Source of the DNA: a virus
Reading direction: 5' to 3' (one strand)
DNA: 64,000 nucleotides
IMG/VR virus record: IMGVR_UViG_3300043464_001162
Location: 1 to 64,000 of that record
In this document: positions 27,202-36,629 of the stretch, one piece after another
How positions within the stretch are numbered: position 1 is the first letter of the stretch
Layout: each line of letters opens with the position of its first letter
Notes under the pieces: generated by a model
The model's input: only the letters and a program-made list of their open reading frames with translations
What the model was told of the DNA's origin: nothing
The model's database searches: none
Position numbers and translations under genes: made by a program

Positions 27202-27234
27202 TTTGGTAATATCAAATATTTGTCGTATATTTAG
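27202..27234 (+). promoter_or_regulatory. Bacteroidota-type promoter (TTTG-N20-TATATTTAG)
   Basis: TTTG at 27202-27205 and TATATTTAG at 27226-27234, with the same 20-base gap. The spacer nearly repeats that of the copy at 2503, including the inverted repeat ATTTG-N7-CAAAT. The box ends three bases before the GTG start of the primase gene, so the mRNA would be leaderless or nearly so. Confidence 0.7.
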
Positions 27235-27237
27235 GGG

Positions 27238-28179
27238 GTGTTGAAGCAAAATGATAAGAATATAGTCGTATCTACCCTAACTGGTGTTTTAGGTAGTCAT
27301 CTCACTCTAAAAGGGAATGAGCTAGCATTTTATTGTCCTTTTTGCAATCATCACAAACCAAAACTACAAGTTAATACGGAAACTCAAAAGTGGCATTGTT
27401 GGACTTGTAATAGTGGTGGTAAAAAATTGACCTCTTTATTAAAGAAATTAGATGTTGATAGAAAGACTATTTCAATCATTAGAGAAATCTACGGAGATAG
27501 TAATTATAACCCACAATTAGAGGATGCCGATACAAAGGTGTTCATTTCCCTACCAAAAGAATTTATATCACTTAGTGAGACTCCCAAAGGGTTTAATCCA
27601 GAATATAAACATGCAATACATTACCTTACTCAAAGAGGTATTACTGAAAAGGACATAATCAAATATAACATAGGATATTGTAAAGAAGGATTATATGGAC
27701 AAAGAGTAATTATACCATCATACAATTCCGATGGTTCGTTAAATTACTTTGTTTCTCGTTCGTATTATCCGGACAACAAAATGAAATACAAAAATCCTCC
27801 AATCAGTAAAAATGTAATATGTTTTGATTCACAAGTTAATTGGAACGAACCGATTATATTATGTGAGGGTGTATTTGACGCAATCACAATTAAAAGAAAT
27901 GCAATTCCATTATTAGGTAAGTTTCCATCCAGAACATTGGTGGAGAAAATCTTTATGAGTGGAATTACTGACATTATTATTTCATTGGATAACGATGCTA
28001 TCAACGAAGCACTTAAAGCTGCTGAGTATTTTAGAAAACAAGGTATTCATGTAAAAATGATGTATCTTAAAGATAAAGATGCCGCCGATATGGGGTATGA
28101 AAAATTCTACGAAGAGTTAAAGGAGGCCAAAGAGTTTTCATCGGAAGAATTATTATTGAACAAAATAAATTCATTATGA
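27238..28179 (+). CDS. DNA primase (DnaG/gp61-like, zinc ribbon and Toprim)
   Basis: A zinc ribbon lies at the N-terminus (C33-x2-C36 and C54-x2-C57, in CPFC and HCWTC). It is followed by a DnaG-type core and a Toprim domain with the glutamate in ILCEGVFDAI (about residue 210) and the acidic pair in ISLDNDA (about 249). The enzyme makes RNA primers for lagging-strand synthesis. At 313 residues it is close to T4 gp61 (342). The first in-frame initiators are GTG at 27238 and TTG at 27241; no ATG precedes the zinc ribbon, so one of these two must be used. The stop overlaps the next start by four bases. Confidence 0.9.
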   Translation: MLKQNDKNIVVSTLTGVLGSHLTLKGNELAFYCPFCNHHKPKLQVNTETQKWHCWTCNSGGKKLTSLLKKLDVDRKTISIIREIYGDSNYNPQLEDADTKVFISLPKEFISLSETPKGFNPEYKHAIHYLTQRGITEKDIIKYNIGYCKEGLYGQRVIIPSYNSDGSLNYFVSRSYYPDNKMKYKNPPISKNVICFDSQVNWNEPIILCEGVFDAITIKRNAIPLLGKFPSRTLVEKIFMSGITDIIISLDNDAINEALKAAEYFRKQGIHVKMMYLKDKDAADMGYEKFYEELKEAKEFSSEELLLNKINSL

Positions 28180-31100
28180 GTTTAAGAAAAATTTATCATA
28201 TAGCGGATGTACATATCCGCAATGTGAAAAGACACAAAGAGTATAGACAGGTATTTGAATTGATGTTTGAGGAAATCCGTAAAAGAGGAACCGAAGACGC
28301 AATTATATATTTAGCAGGTGATATTGCACATGCGAAATTGGAAATGAGTCCAGAATTAGTCAACGAAATAAGTTGGTTATTCAAAGAGTGTGCTAAAACT
28401 TGTCCTACAATTCTTATTACTGGAAATCACGATTGTAATATGAACAATATGGATAGAATGGATGTTCTTACTCCTATCGTAGATGCATTGGAATTAAAAG
28501 ACTTTTATTACCTAAAAGATACACAGGTATTTTCTATTGGTGGTGTTGATTTTTCAGTATTTTCAATTTTGGATAACAAAGACAATTGGATTACTGCTGA
28601 TAAACTATTTGGTAATAAAAAAATTGCATTATTCCACGGACCTGTTGATAATTCTCAAACTGATATAGGTTATGTAGTAAGTAGTAGACATTTTACAACG
28701 GATATATTTGATGGTTTTGATTTAGCCTTATTGGGTGATATTCATAAGCGTCAGGAGATGATTTCTCCAAAAGGATGTAAGGTGGTTTATGCAGGTTCAT
28801 TGGTTCAACAAAACTTTGGTGAAACATTGGGTAGACATGGTTTTTTAGCATGGGATTTGGACACAATGACTTACGAAGAAATTGACTTACAAAATGATTA
28901 TGGTTATTATACAATGGATATTGACAATGGTAAAGTTCCAGTTGTAAATGATATGCCAAAACACCCTCGTTTAAGAGTAAGATTGTCAAACACCGATACT
29001 GCCGATACTAAAAAGGTAATTGCAGAAATCAAAATGAAATATGGTGTTGAAGATTTTACAATTATTAGAACGGACTCATTATCAAAAAAGAAAACAGGAG
29101 ATAGACAAAATAAATTAGACTTTGAAGACATTTCCGATATCAATTATCAAAACTCTTTAATCAATGAGTATGTAGAAAGGATGATGCCATTCGTTGATAA
29201 GAAAGATTTGGCAGAATTGGAAAATATTAACAGAGATGTAAATAGTAGAATTGTACATGAAGATACTTTAAGAAACATTATGTGGAAACCAATTAGATTT
29301 GAGTTTTCTAATATGTTTAGTTATGGTGAAGATAATAAAATTGACTTTAATAAGTTAAATGGGTTGATGGGATTGTTTGCACCAAACGCACAAGGTAAGT
29401 CATCTATATTTGATGCTATTTCATTTTGTCTTTATGATAAAAGTAGTAGAGCATTCAAAGCTGCTAACATTCTAAACAATCGTAAGACTGATTTTAGATG
29501 TTATTTGAATTTCCAAGTTAATGGTGTAGATTACTTTATTGAAAGAACTGCAAAAACAATTAACAAAGGTAAGAATGTAAAAGTTGATGTAAACTTTTGG
29601 TATATTGATGGTGATGAGAAAATATCTTTGAACGGAACTGAAAGGAGAGATACAAATCAGGTCATTGAACAATATGTTGGTAAGTATGAAGATTTTGTAT
29701 TGACTACATTATCTTTACAAGGTAATAACTCTATATTCATTGATAAGTCACAAAGTGAGAGGAAAGACTTACTTGCTCAATTTATGGGATTAAATGTTTT
29801 TGATAAATTATATGAAACTGCAACCGAAGATATTAAAGAAGTTTCAGTATTGATTAAGAACTTTAAGAAAACGGACTTTACAACGGAACTTGTAGATAAA
29901 GCAAATGAGTTGAAAGATAAGAAAGGTGAATTAAAAGAATTTGAGAAAGAATTGGCTAAGTTGAATGGTAATAAGGGTGGGTTAGATGGTATTATATTGG
30001 AATTAAGTAGAAACCTTACTCCAATTGACTCTAATTTGGACTTACCTAAATTGGAAGAAAAAAGAAAGGGTTTGGGTGAAGATATTCAAAACAATACAAC
30101 TTTAATTGGGACAAAAGAAACATTCATTAAAATATTAGAAGGAAAAATTGAAGAAATTTCACAATCAATAGATGAAAAGAAACAATCAAATGGTATTGAT
30201 ATAGAAATTGTCTATTCAAACTATCAACGAGAACAAAAATCTTTAATTGAAGCTACTAAAGTATATGACACTGCAAAAGTGTATTTAAGGGGTGCAGAAG
30301 AAAAGATTAAACATTTGGATAAACATGAATATGACCCAAATTGTAAATTTTGTTGTGATAACACATTTGTAAAAGATGCAATGAAGTCAAAAGAAGCATT
30401 GCCTCAATTACAAGAAATAGTTAAACAAGCAATGATTGATTGTGTTGGTATTCAACAAACCATAGATACGATGGAAGGTGTTGAGGAACAATATAATGAA
30501 TTGACCGACTTAAAAATAAAACTTGGACAATCCAAAGGTATCTTAAAAACGGCAGAGGCCGAATTGAAGGGGTTGGAAACAAAAGAAGAATTATTACAAA
30601 CTCAATTAGATAAAGTTGAAGAAGATATTGAGAAGTATTTTGAAAATGAAGAAACAATTGAAAGCAATAAAGAGTTAGAAAAACAAATCAAAGAATTAGA
30701 GGTAGAGAAACATAAAATTGAGTTGGATATTAAAGATATCAGTAAACAGATAGCTACTACAAATGGTTCTATTTCATCATTACAGACCTATATAGAGGGT
30801 ATAAAGCAGAAGATGAGTGATGTTAAGGACTTAGAAGAAAAGAACCGATTATACACCTATTATTTAGATGCTGTGAAGAGAGATGGTATTCCATATGAGT
30901 TGATTAGTAAAGCACTTCCGGTAATTGAAAATGAAATCAATAACATTCTTGCACAAGTAGTAGACTTTGGTGTGACAATGGAAATGGATGGCAAATCTAT
31001 CAATGCAAAGATTGTTTACGAAGACCAGGAATGGCCATTGGAGATGTGTAGTGGTATGGAGAAGTTTGTAAGTGGGTTGGCTATTAGAGTTGCACTTATT

Positions 31101-31319
31101 AATGTATGTAATTTGCCTCGTCCAAACTTCTTAGTGGTGGATGAAGGATTTGGAACATTAGATGCAGACAATTTATCATCTTTATTTATGATGATGCAAT
31201 ATTTGAAAACTCAATTCGATTTTATATGGATGATTTCTCACTTAGAACAAATGAGAGACATCGTAGACGGATTAATTGAAATAAAAAAAGAAAATGGATT
31301 TAGTAAGATTGATTTCTAA
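28176..31319 (+). CDS. Mre11-Rad50 (gp47-gp46) fused recombination nuclease
   Basis: Residues 1-365 are an SbcD/Mre11 metallophosphatase: IADVHIR, LAGDIAHAK, ITGNHDC, FHGPVDN and LLGDIHKR supply the metal ligands. From residue 370 the chain is SbcC/Rad50: Walker A APNAQGKSS (G407, K408, S409), a long coiled coil with the zinc-hook CxxC at C723 and C726, a signature loop (CSGMEKFVSG), Walker B VVDEGFGTLD (D989, E990) and the H-loop ISHLE. In T4 the two subunits, gp47 and gp46, are separate genes. Here they form one 1047-residue protein with no stop or frameshift at the junction. It processes DNA ends for recombination-dependent replication. Confidence 0.92.
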   Translation: MSLRKIYHIADVHIRNVKRHKEYRQVFELMFEEIRKRGTEDAIIYLAGDIAHAKLEMSPELVNEISWLFKECAKTCPTILITGNHDCNMNNMDRMDVLTPIVDALELKDFYYLKDTQVFSIGGVDFSVFSILDNKDNWITADKLFGNKKIALFHGPVDNSQTDIGYVVSSRHFTTDIFDGFDLALLGDIHKRQEMISPKGCKVVYAGSLVQQNFGETLGRHGFLAWDLDTMTYEEIDLQNDYGYYTMDIDNGKVPVVNDMPKHPRLRVRLSNTDTADTKKVIAEIKMKYGVEDFTIIRTDSLSKKKTGDRQNKLDFEDISDINYQNSLINEYVERMMPFVDKKDLAELENINRDVNSRIVHEDTLRNIMWKPIRFEFSNMFSYGEDNKIDFNKLNGLMGLFAPNAQGKSSIFDAISFCLYDKSSRAFKAANILNNRKTDFRCYLNFQVNGVDYFIERTAKTINKGKNVKVDVNFWYIDGDEKISLNGTERRDTNQVIEQYVGKYEDFVLTTLSLQGNNSIFIDKSQSERKDLLAQFMGLNVFDKLYETATEDIKEVSVLIKNFKKTDFTTELVDKANELKDKKGELKEFEKELAKLNGNKGGLDGIILELSRNLTPIDSNLDLPKLEEKRKGLGEDIQNNTTLIGTKETFIKILEGKIEEISQSIDEKKQSNGIDIEIVYSNYQREQKSLIEATKVYDTAKVYLRGAEEKIKHLDKHEYDPNCKFCCDNTFVKDAMKSKEALPQLQEIVKQAMIDCVGIQQTIDTMEGVEEQYNELTDLKIKLGQSKGILKTAEAELKGLETKEELLQTQLDKVEEDIEKYFENEETIESNKELEKQIKELEVEKHKIELDIKDISKQIATTNGSISSLQTYIEGIKQKMSDVKDLEEKNRLYTYYLDAVKRDGIPYELISKALPVIENEINNILAQVVDFGVTMEMDGKSINAKIVYEDQEWPLEMCSGMEKFVSGLAIRVALINVCNLPRPNFLVVDEGFGTLDADNLSSLFMMMQYLKTQFDFIWMISHLEQMRDIVDGLIEIKKENGFSKIDF

Positions 31320-31485
31320 GAACCATCTTATCAGCCTTCAACACACTTGATTGTGGTTTTGAGACACCAATGTGTTTCTTAATTAGATTTTCAACTAGAC
31401 TACCCATTTTAAACCCGTGTTCTTCACAATATTCTTTGAGAAGTTCATGGGTTTCTTTTTTGATTTGTAACATTGCGTATTTCAT
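31300..31485 (-). CDS. Probable ribbon-helix-helix regulator
   Basis: This is the only convincing minus-strand gene, 61 residues: a short strand (MKYAMLQIKKETHELLKEY), a turn, a helix (GSLVENLIKKHI), and a basic tail. A beta-strand followed by two helices of this length is the Arc/MetJ-type ribbon-helix-helix fold, which binds DNA as a dimer. It overlaps the end of the Mre11-Rad50 gene by 20 bases, convergent. Upstream on its strand lie two 13-base direct repeats and an ATATTTATA motif. It probably represses its own gene or the divergent tail-fibre gene; the target is inference. Confidence 0.7.
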   Translation of the reverse strand: MKYAMLQIKKETHELLKEYCEEHGFKMGSLVENLIKKHIGVSKPQSSVLKADKMVLRNQSY

Positions 31486-31492
31486 AACTTAT

Positions 31493-31505
31493 TTAGTTTT
31501 CTTTA
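31493..31505. repeat. 13-base direct repeat TTAGTTTTCTTTA, copy 1 (candidate operator)
   Basis: Perfect match to 31523-31535, offset exactly 30 bases (about three helical turns). It lies just upstream of the minus-strand regulator's start codon. RHH repressors often bind such paired direct repeats. Confidence 0.55.
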
Positions 31506-31522
31506 GTTTTTTAAAGACTTTA

Positions 31523-31535
31523 TTAGTTTTCTTTA
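31523..31535. repeat. 13-base direct repeat TTAGTTTTCTTTA, copy 2 (candidate operator)
   Basis: Identical to the copy 30 bases away and abutting the minus-strand ATATTTATA motif. A protein bound here would block that promoter. Confidence 0.55.
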
Positions 31536-31544
31536 TATAAATAT
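31536..31544 (-). promoter_or_regulatory. Proposed late promoter motif ATATTTATA (minus strand)
   Basis: Read on the minus strand it is exact ATATTTATA, about 50 bases before the regulator's start. It is the only minus-oriented copy and faces the only minus-strand gene. The + strand here reads TATAAATAT, the T4 late -10 sequence, so reading in the + direction is an alternative. Confidence 0.45.
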
Positions 31545-31565
31545 GAGATAATAATTTTTTTGAAG

Positions 31566-31574
31566 ATATTTATA
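31566..31574 (+). promoter_or_regulatory. Proposed late promoter motif ATATTTATA
   Basis: Exact motif, 12 bases before the tail-fibre ATG and 21 bases from the divergent minus-strand copy, so the two would fire in opposite directions. Confidence 0.55.
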
Positions 31575-31586
31575 GAAAAGATTTAA

Positions 31587-34500
31587 ATGGCTGTTATAAA
31601 GAAAACCTTATTTCCAAAAAATTTAGAAAAGTTTGCAGTATTAGTAAACGATACACAGGCTGATAGTAAATATTTTAAAATAACAGAATTACCTGACACA
31701 TTTACAGGTGGTAAGAATGCATTCTTAATAGCGGGTTCAGAATATTTGGTTCCTGATACTAAAATACAAATTGAATTAAAAGACTCAGCTGGTAATGTAA
31801 TTTATCACGAACCAGGTGAGGGTTTAATTTCATCATCGGTTAATGGTGAGTCATTTATAACGGAATATTATGAAGGTGTTTCTAAGGTCGTTGCAGTATA
31901 TGTTTATCCGGATACTGCATATGGCCCTTGTACACTTACTATATTAGGTGAATTGAGTGAATACGAAGATGCAAATGGTCTTACACTTCCCGTACCTTTG
32001 GATTGGGAGAATAAGTATAATGTAAAATGGCAAAAGCAAATTGATGTAAACCCATCTCTTGCAAATACCACTAAGATTAGATTTTATAAAAGACCAATTG
32101 CAAGTATTACCGAATTGTTAGAACCGGTTTATAGAATAGAAAGTGGTTCTAAGGTAAGTTCAGGAATAAATCAATCGTTTGCAAACATAAAAATTTCACA
32201 ATTAGAAACATTTGCGGGAGATGTGAAAAGAGTAAAAGTATTTAGAACTTCGTTGGGTGATATATCCGATTTTAGTTTGATACAAGATATATTGGTTGAG
32301 TCAAAAGAATTATTAACTACATTTGCATTATCTGGAAGTGTTATTGGAAATACAGGAACATTTACATCGGAAACCTTTAAAAACTTTTGGAATACCGGTT
32401 CATTGAATGTACAATTGTCAAATAGTAGAGTTGAAAATGGTATAAAGATGAATGGTAGCGGAAAATTAACATACACATCATCTTTAGATTTAAAAAGTGC
32501 AAATACATATGAATTAAATTTAGATGCATTTTATTCGGCATCCACATCTAGTAATTTGGGGATATATTTAAGTTATGTTTCTCAATCTACAACATTTACA
32601 AGTAGTCTTGCAACATTAACAGGAACACAACCAACTAAAAATTTATTAGACACTACTATACCATTTAAAATTGATAGAGATTATCCATCTGCAAGTTTAT
32701 ACTTTTCACAATCACAGGGTGAGTGGCATTTAGGAAATATTAGTTTACGATTATCACAAGATACTGCATTTTCTCCTGATGAGATTTCTTTTATAACTCC
32801 AATGCCTACGGTAATTGGTAATGAAGATTTTAATTTTAAGTTTGAATTTTTTGATGTTAATAATAACTATGTACCTGTATTTGTTACACAAAGTGCAAAT
32901 TTTACAGGTGGTTCAAATACAATTACAAAATTATTAACTTTTGAGTCCGATAGAACTGCATTTAGATTTTCATCTGGGTCTTTTGCAAATCCACCAAATC
33001 AATCGGTAAGATTTAAAACTATAAGAACTAATTTTACAGGTTCCATAACATATGCATCATCTGCATTTGATGTTGGTGGTAATTATATTCAACCATCAAC
33101 TTACGCCGGTGCATATCCAGGTGCATTTGTATCTCAAAATGATAATGGTGCACTTTTAAATATAGCCAGTTTTAGTGGAAGTGTTGCAAGTGTATTAGTT
33201 GGTTCAATTGTTTATACAGCATCATGTGAAGGATTTCAGGAATTTGAAACAATTTATAGATTTGAAGATGGGGATAATGCTCCGGGTGTATTCGTAACTG
33301 CAAATACAAATCAATTTATTTATAAAGCAACCGATTTATCTTTAAACCCAACAGGACAGGTTATTACAATAGAGGCTAAAAGAAAAAATTTGGCATCGGC
33401 AACTACACCTTTAACTGTAAATTCTGGAAGTGGTAAACCACCATTAACATTGGTATCTACGAATGCAACCAATGGTGTGGATACTTATACGATATCTGGA
33501 ACTTCATATCCATATTCAACTGGTGAGACAATTTATTCTATTTCTGGTTCCGACCAATTTGGTAATGTATTTTCCGATGCAATCAAAATAAGTCCTGTAA
33601 AAATATTGGATGGATTATCCGTATCTTTGACAAACGATAATGCATCACTACCGGCACGTTCTACTGGATTTGTAGAAAGTGGTTCTTTCGTATTGAGTAG
33701 TGGTTCAGTTAGTGTTAAAGTTGGTAATGAAATTATAGCACATAGTAATGGATTAACTGCAAATAATAGATTTGATGTTATATCGGCTGTTGCAACAAAT
33801 GTTCAAACTGGTTCATTGAATTATTCAACAACCGATTATTTCATAACAAGATTAGATGCTGATAGTGGTTCTTTGAATTTGACTATACGATATAAAGATG
33901 GTGCAGGTGATACATCTGATACAACAAAATTAGTAACATATACTAAATCAAAAGTAGGAACTCCAAATGTTGTTGTCGCAGTATCTCCATCCGCACAATC
34001 AATATCTTCAAATTCACGAGGTAGCGGTTCTGCATCACCTACAACTTTGACAATAACGGCATTGGAAGGTAATACTAGTCGTTTCACATCAATAGGTACT
34101 CCAACATATACAAACGGATTGGCAGGTACAGTTTCGACCAATACCATAACATTTACATCAACGGCTTCTTCGATGTTTTCCGATACGGGTCAAGTAACAA
34201 TACCTGTTAATTATACAGATAGTGAAGGAGTATCGGGTACTAAAAATATAATTGCAACTGTTTCAAAATCAAAAACGGCAGTTCCAAATGTAGTTATATC
34301 TGCAACTCCACAAGCACAATCGGTATTAGCAAATGCATCTGGTGTTCAAACTGGAATTTTGTCAAATGTGACAGTATCTGCATTAGAAGGAACTACGAGT
34401 AGATTCACATCTATGACTGCAACTTATACCGGATTTTCTACTAACCCAACAATTAGTGGTGCAACATTAACAATGACATCTGCGGTAATGAATGCAGCTG

Positions 34501-36137
34501 AAGCATCTGCTACAATTGTTGTAACACATAGTGATAGTGAAGGTACTACTGGTCAAACACAAACGATTGTAGTAAGATTTACAAAAGTGAATACGGGAGC
34601 TGCAGGGACACCTGGTTTGGATGGTGCAGATGGTGGTACAGGACCAGGTGTAGTTTATAGAGGAGATTGGGCACCAAATACGGCATATTTTTCATCATCC
34701 GTTAGAATAGATGTTGTACGAGGTAGTAATTCACAATACTATTTAACAAAAGTAGGACACACATCTACTGCAGATGGTGCAGTGGATAAACCAATAACTG
34801 GTACATCATATTTAAATCAATGGAGTTCATTTGGTGCAACATTTAGTTCGGTTGCAACAGATATCCTTTTGGCACAAGATGCAACTATTACAAGAGGTTT
34901 AGTAATGGGAACATATGGTGTAAGTGATAAAGGATTTATTAGAAGTGCAAACGCAACTGCATTGATGGCCGGGAAAGGATATTACTTAGATACAACGGGT
35001 AGTATGAGATTTGGTGACCCGTCTGGTGCATATATTAAATTTACTGAGTCCGAAGGTGTTACAATAGCAGGAAGTGTTTCAATTTCAGGAACTGCAACTA
35101 TTGGTGGTACATCTGCAACAACCGTTAAAGATGGTGCTGCAGCAGGTGCAACTGCTCAACAAAATAATTCGAACAAAACTGCGGGTCAGGTTGGTGGTTG
35201 GAAAATAGATAGTGATTCAATATTTAGTGGAACAAAAGATACATCTGGATATTCAACAGCAGGTATAACTTTATATAGTGGTGGTTCCATACATGCACCT
35301 CAATTCTACATTGATACATCAGGTAATGCATTTTTCAAAGGAGATATTACGGGTGCAAGTGGTACATTTAGTGGAACATTAAGTGGTGCTACTATAACAG
35401 GTGGTACTATTAATATCGGCCCTAATAAATTTCAAGTAGATAGTAGTGGTAATGTTAGTATATCCGGTAATACTACCATAGGTGGAACTTTAAATTACTC
35501 TGGTCAAAATAATATCATAGGATATCACTATATAAATGGTGGTACATGTACATCACCATCATTTTTTTTAGAACCTGGTTCGGATTTTAGATTTATTGAC
35601 CAAAAAAATAGTAGTTTACTTGGTGCTATAAGAGGATATACTATTGTAACAAATTGTGGAGTACCTGGATTAGAAACAACAAGTAGGACAATCGTAAGTA
35701 TAGCAGAAAATGGGTTTTCGTGGGGTAAAATAAATGGAGATACATGGGCAACATTAGATGGAACGGAATTGCGTGTTCTTGGTGATGTAGTTGCAAATAC
35801 GTCCGATAAAAGATTAAAAACAAACATAATTAACATAGATTCACCTTTGGAAAAATTATCTAAAATAAATGGTGTATACTTTAATTGGAACGAAACAGCT
35901 AAAGAACTAAATCAAAAAAATACAAATAAAAGAGAAGTTGGATTTATTGCACAAGAAGTTCAAGAGGTTATGCCTGAAATCGTTTCACTTGCACCATTTG
36001 ATACAATAAATCATACCAACCAAAGTAAATCGGGTGAAAATTATCTAACAATTCAATATGAAAAAATAGTTCCATTATTAGTGGAATCTATTAAAGAATT
36101 AAAAAAAGAAATCGAAGAATTAAAAAAGAATAAATAA
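31587..36137 (+). CDS. Long tail fibre with S74 autoprotease C-terminus
   Basis: The 1516-residue protein is Ser/Thr/Gly-rich with many beta repeats. A short collagen-like stretch lies near residue 1007 (GAAGTPGLDGADGGTGPG), and beta-helix-like repeats around 1250-1300. The last 111 residues are a peptidase S74 intramolecular chaperone: SDKRLKTNI holds the Ser-Lys dyad (S1406 and K1411, five apart as in endosialidase), followed by EVGFIAQEVQEVMPEIV and a coiled-coil end. Self-cleavage before S1406 would release the chaperone after trimer folding. The first 300 residues probably attach to the tail. This is the likely host-recognition fibre. Confidence 0.9.
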   Translation: MAVIKKTLFPKNLEKFAVLVNDTQADSKYFKITELPDTFTGGKNAFLIAGSEYLVPDTKIQIELKDSAGNVIYHEPGEGLISSSVNGESFITEYYEGVSKVVAVYVYPDTAYGPCTLTILGELSEYEDANGLTLPVPLDWENKYNVKWQKQIDVNPSLANTTKIRFYKRPIASITELLEPVYRIESGSKVSSGINQSFANIKISQLETFAGDVKRVKVFRTSLGDISDFSLIQDILVESKELLTTFALSGSVIGNTGTFTSETFKNFWNTGSLNVQLSNSRVENGIKMNGSGKLTYTSSLDLKSANTYELNLDAFYSASTSSNLGIYLSYVSQSTTFTSSLATLTGTQPTKNLLDTTIPFKIDRDYPSASLYFSQSQGEWHLGNISLRLSQDTAFSPDEISFITPMPTVIGNEDFNFKFEFFDVNNNYVPVFVTQSANFTGGSNTITKLLTFESDRTAFRFSSGSFANPPNQSVRFKTIRTNFTGSITYASSAFDVGGNYIQPSTYAGAYPGAFVSQNDNGALLNIASFSGSVASVLVGSIVYTASCEGFQEFETIYRFEDGDNAPGVFVTANTNQFIYKATDLSLNPTGQVITIEAKRKNLASATTPLTVNSGSGKPPLTLVSTNATNGVDTYTISGTSYPYSTGETIYSISGSDQFGNVFSDAIKISPVKILDGLSVSLTNDNASLPARSTGFVESGSFVLSSGSVSVKVGNEIIAHSNGLTANNRFDVISAVATNVQTGSLNYSTTDYFITRLDADSGSLNLTIRYKDGAGDTSDTTKLVTYTKSKVGTPNVVVAVSPSAQSISSNSRGSGSASPTTLTITALEGNTSRFTSIGTPTYTNGLAGTVSTNTITFTSTASSMFSDTGQVTIPVNYTDSEGVSGTKNIIATVSKSKTAVPNVVISATPQAQSVLANASGVQTGILSNVTVSALEGTTSRFTSMTATYTGFSTNPTISGATLTMTSAVMNAAEASATIVVTHSDSEGTTGQTQTIVVRFTKVNTGAAGTPGLDGADGGTGPGVVYRGDWAPNTAYFSSSVRIDVVRGSNSQYYLTKVGHTSTADGAVDKPITGTSYLNQWSSFGATFSSVATDILLAQDATITRGLVMGTYGVSDKGFIRSANATALMAGKGYYLDTTGSMRFGDPSGAYIKFTESEGVTIAGSVSISGTATIGGTSATTVKDGAAAGATAQQNNSNKTAGQVGGWKIDSDSIFSGTKDTSGYSTAGITLYSGGSIHAPQFYIDTSGNAFFKGDITGASGTFSGTLSGATITGGTINIGPNKFQVDSSGNVSISGNTTIGGTLNYSGQNNIIGYHYINGGTCTSPSFFLEPGSDFRFIDQKNSSLLGAIRGYTIVTNCGVPGLETTSRTIVSIAENGFSWGKINGDTWATLDGTELRVLGDVVANTSDKRLKTNIINIDSPLEKLSKINGVYFNWNETAKELNQKNTNKREVGFIAQEVQEVMPEIVSLAPFDTINHTNQSKSGENYLTIQYEKIVPLLVESIKELKKEIEELKKNK

Positions 36138-36138
36138 T

Positions 36139-36621
36139 ATGTATACAAATTTAATAGAAAACTTTCTAACAATAGAGGAGTGTAATTTTATAATAAATCA
36201 ATATAAATTTAATTCACAACCAGTATTTAACTCAATAAATGTTATAGAAAGAAGGTGTACGTTTGTAGAATCAATACAATTTGATATTGAAAATAAAATA
36301 ATTAATAAATTAAATGAATTAGATATATTTGATAAACAATATACTAATATACAATATTTTGTATTTAATTCTTATGATATTGACAATGAATTAGAATTAC
36401 ATCCAGATAGTAGTGAAGTTGCAAGAGGTGGAACTATTACTATTATTATTCAATTAAATGAAGAGTATGATGGTGGTGATTTTTACTATTTACTAAATGA
36501 TGTAGAAATTATGTTACCCAAAAAACAGGGAAGTATATTTATTTTTGATTCAAATATTTTACATGGAGTTAAAAAATTAACCGATGGAAAAAGATATTCA
36601 TTAAATTGTTGGCCTAAATAA
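36139..36621 (+). CDS. 2OG-Fe(II) oxygenase (prolyl-hydroxylase-like), first flank
   Basis: The 160-residue protein has the iron/2OG motifs HPD (in LELHPDSSEV), a distal H in NILHGVKKL, and R in KRYSLNCW. Between them is the conserved DGGDFYYLL strand. It begins two bases after the tail fibre stop and ends nine bases before the poly-proline protein, with no promoter between. The operon order suggests it acts on one of those two virion proteins. Hydroxylation of the neighbouring proline tract is an attractive inference, not shown. Confidence 0.85.
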   Translation: MYTNLIENFLTIEECNFIINQYKFNSQPVFNSINVIERRCTFVESIQFDIENKIINKLNELDIFDKQYTNIQYFVFNSYDIDNELELHPDSSEVARGGTITIIIQLNEEYDGGDFYYLLNDVEIMLPKKQGSIFIFDSNILHGVKKLTDGKRYSLNCWPK

Positions 36622-36629
36622 AATAATAT

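Noticed and set aside
31536-31543. T4-type late promoter TATAAATA on the + strand
   Set aside because: It is the only + strand copy near a gene start; all other copies have the opposite orientation relative to their gene, so it is better read as the minus-strand motif.
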